Shown piece after piece: positions 59,503-64,000 of a stretch of 64,000 nt of DNA; the stretch's first letter is position 1; every line of letters starts with the position of its first letter. This DNA comes from Hymenobacter oligotrophus. GTDB taxonomy: Bacteria > Bacteroidota > Bacteroidia > Cytophagales > Hymenobacteraceae. Under the pieces are notes generated by a model. The model did not search any database. It was not told where the DNA came from and saw only the letters and a list, made by a program, of their open reading frames with translations. The position numbers were made by a program, and so were the translations under genes. The stretch covers positions 2,914,001 through 2,978,000 of the forward strand of contig NZ_CP032317.1 of NCBI RefSeq assembly GCF_003574965.1, written 5' to 3'.

Positions 59503-62022
59503 CTACAGCTTAAACTGGGCACAGAGTTTAACGCCGAAGTCGCGGGCGCCGGGCAAGTCGCGGTAAGTCAGGCGGTGCAGAAAATCGACCCGCAAAAACT
59601 TGAAGATGTTCTCGACGCCGTAGCCTACCTCCAGGTAAGGCGTGCTACCCAGGGGCCTAAACGTAGGCAGCGGGGCCCCGCTGGCATCGATGGCCGGTGT
59701 GGCGTCGCGGTTGGCTTGGCTTACGCCGCCGTACAGCACATTGCCCGAGGCCAGCAGGCGCCAATCGAGCTTTTTGAGCAGCGGCACCGCGTTCACGAAC
59801 AAGCCCTCGAAGTAGTGCTCGGCGTGCAACGAGGCGTACCGGTCGCTCACGAACTCGAAGTAGCGCATGAGGTTGTAGGCGTTGGAAGTGTAGATGAACG
59901 ACTCGTTGCCTAGGTGCGACTTGAGCACCGGGTACGGCACCGTGCTCGGGATGTAGCCCGCATCCACGATGTACTCGGTACGCCCCAACTGGCCCAGCTG
60001 CACGCTGTGCGTCATCGTGAAGTTGAACTTGTGGTACTCGAAGTCGCTGCCCAGCACATCGGGCAGGCCCAAGGTGTAGCGGAACGTAAACACCGGCCAC
60101 TTCATCAGGCCCACGGCGTAGCGGCGGTTCTGGTTCTGAATCAGCACCTCGTCGGGGGCGTAGCGCGACTCAAACACCACCTCCGACAGAGAATACTGCC
60201 GCGCCGTGGGGGCGTTGGGGCCGTGGTCGGCGCTGGTGTAGTACGCGAAGTTGTACAACGGATCGAAGCGCTGGTGGCGCAGCGTCACCTTTTGGGTGAA
60301 GTTGTGGAACAGGTCGGTTTGCGCCGTTGCGCTCGTCATGTCGCGCCACACCGGCAGGCCGGGCTTGATGTTGCCGAAGCGCGCCGCGGCCTCAAACAAC
60401 GGGCTTTCGAGGGCCAGGTCGTTATCGAGCAGGGCTACTAGGTCTACGTCGTGGCTGTGGCGTACGCTAAAAAGCGTCCAGTTCTGCCGATTCAGGATGC
60501 GGTCGGCCGCGAGGTTGTACTTGAACTGCCCGTCGCGGGTGCCGTAGGCCACGTAGCCTTGCAACAGCCAATTGGGGTTTAGCTCGGGCGTGCTTCGGAA
60601 ACCCAGGCGCAGGCGGTGGCCCTCCACGTTGTTGTAGTTGTACGAGCTGAAAATGGGCCCTAGCTCGAACCGGCCGCGCGGGCCTAGTTCTTTGTAACCG
60701 TTCACCACCAAATCGGCCACCTCCAGGAAGGTGCGCACCGAGGGCAGCTTGCCCACCGAGTCGAGCACTGCGAGGGTGCGCTGCTCCTGCGCCGAGAGCG
60801 TATCGGGCCGGTGCTGCTCCCAAAAGGTTGCCGGCGTTTTCAGGGCTTCGGGCGCGGCGGCAAAGGGCTGGTCGTAAAAGGGCAACTCGTGCGGGCGGTT
60901 GGCGTCGAAGTTGCTGTTGACGGTGGTGAAGCGCACCAGCAAGCCGGTTTGCTTTTTGGTCGGCTTCAGGCCCACCACTACGCGGGTGCGCTGCGGCAAC
61001 CACGGCCCGGCCGGCGAGGGCGCCAAATCCTGGTACACCCGTATTTGGTCCACGAAGTTGATGTTGGCCTTGGGGTCTACCTCCAGGTCGACGCGGCGCA
61101 GGGCGTAGGAGTTGGTGGTAATCCAGATGCGGCCCGTAAAGGCCAGATCCTGCGGGCGGCGCGGAAACACCTTCAGCTGGTAGCAGCGGTCTTGGCCCAC
61201 CATCACCGAGTCTTCGAGGTCGTAGTCGTAGGTAATGCGCCAGCCGTCGGCAATGGGCGAGATGAAGTCCTTGCCCATCACCACCTGCCAGTTCGGGTAG
61301 AAGTCGTAATCCTGAAACGAAGAGCCCAGTACCTGCGAAAGCAGCGTGCCGTCTTTGGGCGCCACGCCGTGCAACTTAGTGTGCTTTATTTCCTCCCGCT
61401 CGCGGTTGGGGCGGTGCCGCACGTAGTACCGCGACATCACCTCCGAGGCAAACACCGGCACCGTGGGCTTGCCCGCCGCGTTGCGCGCCAGCTCGCCCAC
61501 GCCGTTGGCTACGGCCGTCATGTCGCGGATAACCTTGCGGCGCGCCAGCCGGTCGGTAATGTCCGACAGCGACACCTCGGTGCGGTTGTAGCTGTCGAAC
61601 TCAAACGCCGCCAGCTCCTTCTTGTCGTTCTGCTTTTTGTGCTGCTGCACCTTGCGCAGAATGGCGTAGGCCGGGTTCTCGGTGGGCCGGATGGTTACCT
61701 CACCTAGGGCAATGGCGGCCGAGGGCAGGCCAATGTTTACGGTCTGGGCGGGCTGCTTGCCTACGGCCTTGCTGCGCGGCTTAAACCCCACGGCCGAAGC
61801 CGTAACTGAATCCACTGGCTGCAGCACCTTGAGCTCGTAGCGGCCGTCTTCGTCGGCGGTGGTGCCAAACGTGGTGCCTTTCACATACACCGATGCGAAT
61901 GGCACCGGTTGGCCGTTGGCGGCTTCGGTTATCTTCCCGGTAAATACAATTCGCTGTGCAAACGCGGAGCTCGAAGCGGCCAGCATTGCCACCAGCCAAA
62001 CCCAAGCGTAACGGTACTTCAT
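59503..62022 (-). CDS. DUF5686-family outer-membrane protein with carboxypeptidase-like domain
   Basis: The 839-residue protein has a signal peptide (about 1-22), an N-terminal CarboxypepD_reg-like beta domain (about 26-115; TGKITEAANGQPVPFASVYV, GTTADEDGRYEL), and a long DUF5686 region ending in a predicted outer-membrane beta-barrel (C-terminal FKL). Family members are Bacteroidota surface or outer-membrane proteins of unknown function, sometimes placed with TonB receptors though they lack a plug. A promoter with TACCTTTG lies just upstream. Confidence 0.87.
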   Translation of the reverse strand: MKYRYAWVWLVAMLAASSSAFAQRIVFTGKITEAANGQPVPFASVYVKGTTFGTTADEDGRYELKVLQPVDSVTASAVGFKPRSKAVGKQPAQTVNIGLPSAAIALGEVTIRPTENPAYAILRKVQQHKKQNDKKELAAFEFDSYNRTEVSLSDITDRLARRKVIRDMTAVANGVGELARNAAGKPTVPVFASEVMSRYYVRHRPNREREEIKHTKLHGVAPKDGTLLSQVLGSSFQDYDFYPNWQVVMGKDFISPIADGWRITYDYDLEDSVMVGQDRCYQLKVFPRRPQDLAFTGRIWITTNSYALRRVDLEVDPKANINFVDQIRVYQDLAPSPAGPWLPQRTRVVVGLKPTKKQTGLLVRFTTVNSNFDANRPHELPFYDQPFAAAPEALKTPATFWEQHRPDTLSAQEQRTLAVLDSVGKLPSVRTFLEVADLVVNGYKELGPRGRFELGPIFSSYNYNNVEGHRLRLGFRSTPELNPNWLLQGYVAYGTRDGQFKYNLAADRILNRQNWTLFSVRHSHDVDLVALLDNDLALESPLFEAAARFGNIKPGLPVWRDMTSATAQTDLFHNFTQKVTLRHQRFDPLYNFAYYTSADHGPNAPTARQYSLSEVVFESRYAPDEVLIQNQNRRYAVGLMKWPVFTFRYTLGLPDVLGSDFEYHKFNFTMTHSVQLGQLGRTEYIVDAGYIPSTVPYPVLKSHLGNESFIYTSNAYNLMRYFEFVSDRYASLHAEHYFEGLFVNAVPLLKKLDWRLLASGNVLYGGVSQANRDATPAIDASGAPLPTFRPLGSTPYLEVGYGVENIFKFLRVDFLHRLTYRDLPGARDFGVKLCAQFKL

Positions 62023-62042
62023 AACTCTCTCTGCTATTGTCG

Positions 62043-62069
62043 CAAAGGTACGACGTAGCAGGACAGCAA
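62043..62069 (-). promoter_or_regulatory. Promoter of the DUF5686 gene
   Basis: TACCTTTG (minus strand, 62043-62050) matches TAnnTTTG. A TTG (62067-62069) is 16 bases further upstream. The predicted leader is only about 15 bases long. Confidence 0.6.
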
Positions 62070-62521
62070 TTACTTTATAAAGCGAGGGACTTCCCTATTC
62101 AAGCAATAGACAAACAATTGTTTTTCAAACAGTTATCAACTTACAAACTATAAATAGCCAATACTAAGTTTTCACTTCTTGATGATTACGTCTTCGTGCA
62201 CGCCGCCAAACCCGTGTATAAACACGTGTTCGGGGTGCTACAAGGTCTAACTGTTGTGCGTTGCCAAGTCCGGCAAAGCGTCCACCTAGCAAAAACATTA
62301 TTCGCAAACCGTTGGCTTGCTGCCGGCTCCCCGCTGGGCTTCGGACACCTAGGGCTTCTGGGCACTCGGCTTGACTTGCCAGCCAATTAGCTGATTGGGT
62401 TTAACGCACACTGATTTAATTATTTTAATAATCGATTATTTACTTAATACATAAGGTCAATATTATAAAAGATAAAGTCTAAACTTAACACTATGGTAAC
62501 ATACTGGCTGCAAACGTCATC
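62070..62521. other. Gene-free stretch upstream of the nuclease gene
   Basis: It is AT-rich at both ends. The middle (62170-62390) is GC-rich and has a CCTAGG near 62349, but open frames there look random. Nothing else is recognised. Confidence 0.6.
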
Positions 62522-62529
62522 TACTTTTG
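62522..62529 (+). promoter_or_regulatory. -7 element TACTTTTG upstream of the nuclease gene
   Basis: Exact TAnnTTTG match, 75 bases before the ATG at 62605. No clear -33 TTG. Confidence 0.55.
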
Positions 62530-62604
62530 CAGCTTGAATGCACTACATGTCTACATAGATTAAGTGCAATCTTCTTCTCTCTTCATTCCTCCACTGCCCA
62601 CCAA

Positions 62605-63954
62605 ATGAAGAAACACCTACTGCAACGCAGCAAATGGCCTTTGTTGCTCGTTTTGCTTTGCTTACAGCTGCACACCAGCAATGCTGCAGGCAGCTTAACT
62701 TGGTTTACCCCGCCTAGTGCCGCCACGCAAGAAACATTCGAAACAGGTACCAAACCAGATTACGGCACCGGCAGCGTTGCCCTCGGGTCCGGCACTTGGG
62801 CGCTCAACGACGCTGTGCTGGCCAGTTCGGCCGCCGACCGCAAAAACGGCAGCCAGGCCGTGCGCTTGCAGCAAGCCGGCACGCTTACCATGGATTTTTA
62901 CCTGCCCAACGGCGCGGCCAGCGTAACGGTGCAGCACGCCGTTTACGGCACCGATGGCAGCAGCAGCTGGGAACTGTGGGCGCAGCCCGAGGCCTGCGGC
63001 TGCAACAAGTGGACGAAGGTAGGCGCTACCGTACTGACGACGAGCAGCACCTTGCAGTCGGCCGCTTTTACCGTGAACATCCCGGGCAAGGTGAAATTCC
63101 AGATTCGGAAAACCTCGGGCGGCGCGGCCCGGCTGAACATCGACGACTTTACGGCGGTGGAGTACGGCGAGACCCCCACTTCCGTCGACAACGACCACAT
63201 GGCCCTGGGCAACCCCAGCGGCGCCACTGCCGATGTAAACAACCCCAACAACTACCTCATGCGCAAGCCTCAGTTTGCGCTCAGCTACTCGCGCGACCGG
63301 GGCACGCCCAACTGGGTATCGTGGCACCTGGATATTGCGGACCGGGGCAGTGTTAACCGGCAGGAGGATTTCCGGGCCGACCCGGATGTGCCCGCCGGCT
63401 GGTACCAGGTGCAGGGCAGCTCGTACCTAGGCTCGGGCTTCGACCGCGGCCACAACTGCCCTTCGGCCGACCGCACTTCCAGCCCCGAGAACAACTCGGC
63501 CACGTTCCTGATGACGAACATGATTCCGCAGGCACCGCAAAACAACCAAGGCACCTGGGCCAACCTCGAGAACTACACGCGCTCCTTCCTGCCCGGCAAC
63601 GAGGTGTACGTCATCATGGGCAGCTACGGCGTGGGCGGCAAAAACGCTAGCGACGTGACGAACAACACCGTTACGAACACCATTGACCAGGGCCGGGTAA
63701 CGGTGCCCAAGCGTGTGTGGAAGGTAGTAGTGGTGTTGCCGGTGGGCAACAACGATGTGTCGCGCATCAACGCCAACACGCGCATCATTGCCATCGACAC
63801 GCCCAACGAAAACTCGATCAGCCCGGATTGGGGCAACTACCGCACCAGCGTCGACAAAATTGAGGAAGCTACGGGGCTCGACTTGCTTTCGGGCCTACCG
63901 GTAGAAGTGCAGGCCATTATCGAATCGAAAGTAGACAATGGCCCGGTACTCTAA
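62605..63954 (+). CDS. Secreted DNA/RNA non-specific endonuclease (NUC1)
   Basis: The protein is 449 residues from the ATG at 62605; the open frame upstream to 62527 is not needed. A signal peptide (about 1-28, ending SNAAG) is followed by a beta-rich N-terminal domain (about 30-190, carbohydrate-binding-like) and a NUC1 nuclease domain. The catalytic motif DRGH is at residues 280-283 (FDRGHNCPSADRT), with the metal-binding Asn in MTNMIPQAPQNNQGTWANLE. It cleaves single- and double-stranded DNA and RNA outside the cell, for nutrient use or biofilm DNA. No immunity gene was seen. Confidence 0.93.
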   Translation: MKKHLLQRSKWPLLLVLLCLQLHTSNAAGSLTWFTPPSAATQETFETGTKPDYGTGSVALGSGTWALNDAVLASSAADRKNGSQAVRLQQAGTLTMDFYLPNGAASVTVQHAVYGTDGSSSWELWAQPEACGCNKWTKVGATVLTTSSTLQSAAFTVNIPGKVKFQIRKTSGGAARLNIDDFTAVEYGETPTSVDNDHMALGNPSGATADVNNPNNYLMRKPQFALSYSRDRGTPNWVSWHLDIADRGSVNRQEDFRADPDVPAGWYQVQGSSYLGSGFDRGHNCPSADRTSSPENNSATFLMTNMIPQAPQNNQGTWANLENYTRSFLPGNEVYVIMGSYGVGGKNASDVTNNTVTNTIDQGRVTVPKRVWKVVVVLPVGNNDVSRINANTRIIAIDTPNENSISPDWGNYRTSVDKIEEATGLDLLSGLPVEVQAIIESKVDNGPVL

Positions 63955-64000
63955 CGCTCCTGCTTCGGCTTACTCCCACCCTGTAGCTACTCCTCGCATG

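Noticed and set aside
62196-62390. 64-codon open frame upstream of the nuclease
   Set aside because: No motif, no promoter or terminator support, and codon use looks random.
62605-63954. Nuclease as a toxin of a contact-dependent or polymorphic system
   Set aside because: It has a plain signal peptide, no translocation domain, and no immunity gene is visible before the window ends.

Overview
The window looks like chromosomal DNA of a Hymenobacter-type member of the Bacteroidota (Cytophagales). The evidence is a base composition near 60% GC, a 16S rRNA gene of that type, several TAnnTTTG promoter elements, a TamB gene next to a lipoprotein-type TamL Omp85 gene, DUF5686 and M16 envelope proteins, and a carotenoid lycopene cyclase. 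No phage, plasmid, CRISPR or transposase gene was seen. The genus assignment is an inference made without a database search.

Layout. 1-9.8 kb: partial lycopene cyclase (crtY), a LOG-family protein, a MacB/FtsX-type permease, queA, ispD, an enoyl-CoA hydratase, a small membrane protein, two tandem genes for tiny secreted strongly basic proteins, an SRAP protein and an unknown protein. 10-17.9 kb: divergent oxyR and katA, a pair of M16 peptidases (one catalytic, one lacking the zinc motif), a PA14-OmpA protein, a 41-residue protein and a DUF6069 membrane protein. 18-23.7 kb: a methionine module made of a promoter, a SAM-I riboswitch, metH and metF, followed by a TPR protein. 23.8-34.7 kb: envelope genes (TonB-C protein, lipoprotein, N-acetylmuramoyl-L-alanine amidase, tamL, tamB). 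34.9-38.8 kb: a CBM20-GH77 glucanotransferase and an atypical thioredoxin-reductase-like flavoprotein. 39.1-44.5 kb: a complete 16S-23S-5S rRNA operon on the minus strand with no tRNA in its spacer and three tandem upstream promoters. 44.8-57 kb: a sugar block with secreted GH13, galT, galK, GH43, galM, a fused trehalose synthase/phosphatase and GH15. 57.5-64 kb: an AraC regulator, pdxH, a DUF5686 outer-membrane protein and a secreted nuclease.

How the genes work together. GalK, GalT and GalM cover galactose use, with a GH43 enzyme divergent from galK. GH13, GH77, OtsAB and GH15 handle alpha-glucans and trehalose. TamB and TamL form an envelope assembly module. OxyR probably controls the adjacent catalase. 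The SAM riboswitch links metH, and possibly metF, to S-adenosylmethionine level.

The most unusual signals are non-coding. The palindrome CCTAGG appears about 90 times by eye, roughly four times the chance expectation and against the usual bacterial avoidance of CTAG. Several families of short inverted repeats sit between genes, and two seem to have entered coding sequence (metH linker, ispD N-terminus). A 234-bp MITE-like element separates tamB from tamL.
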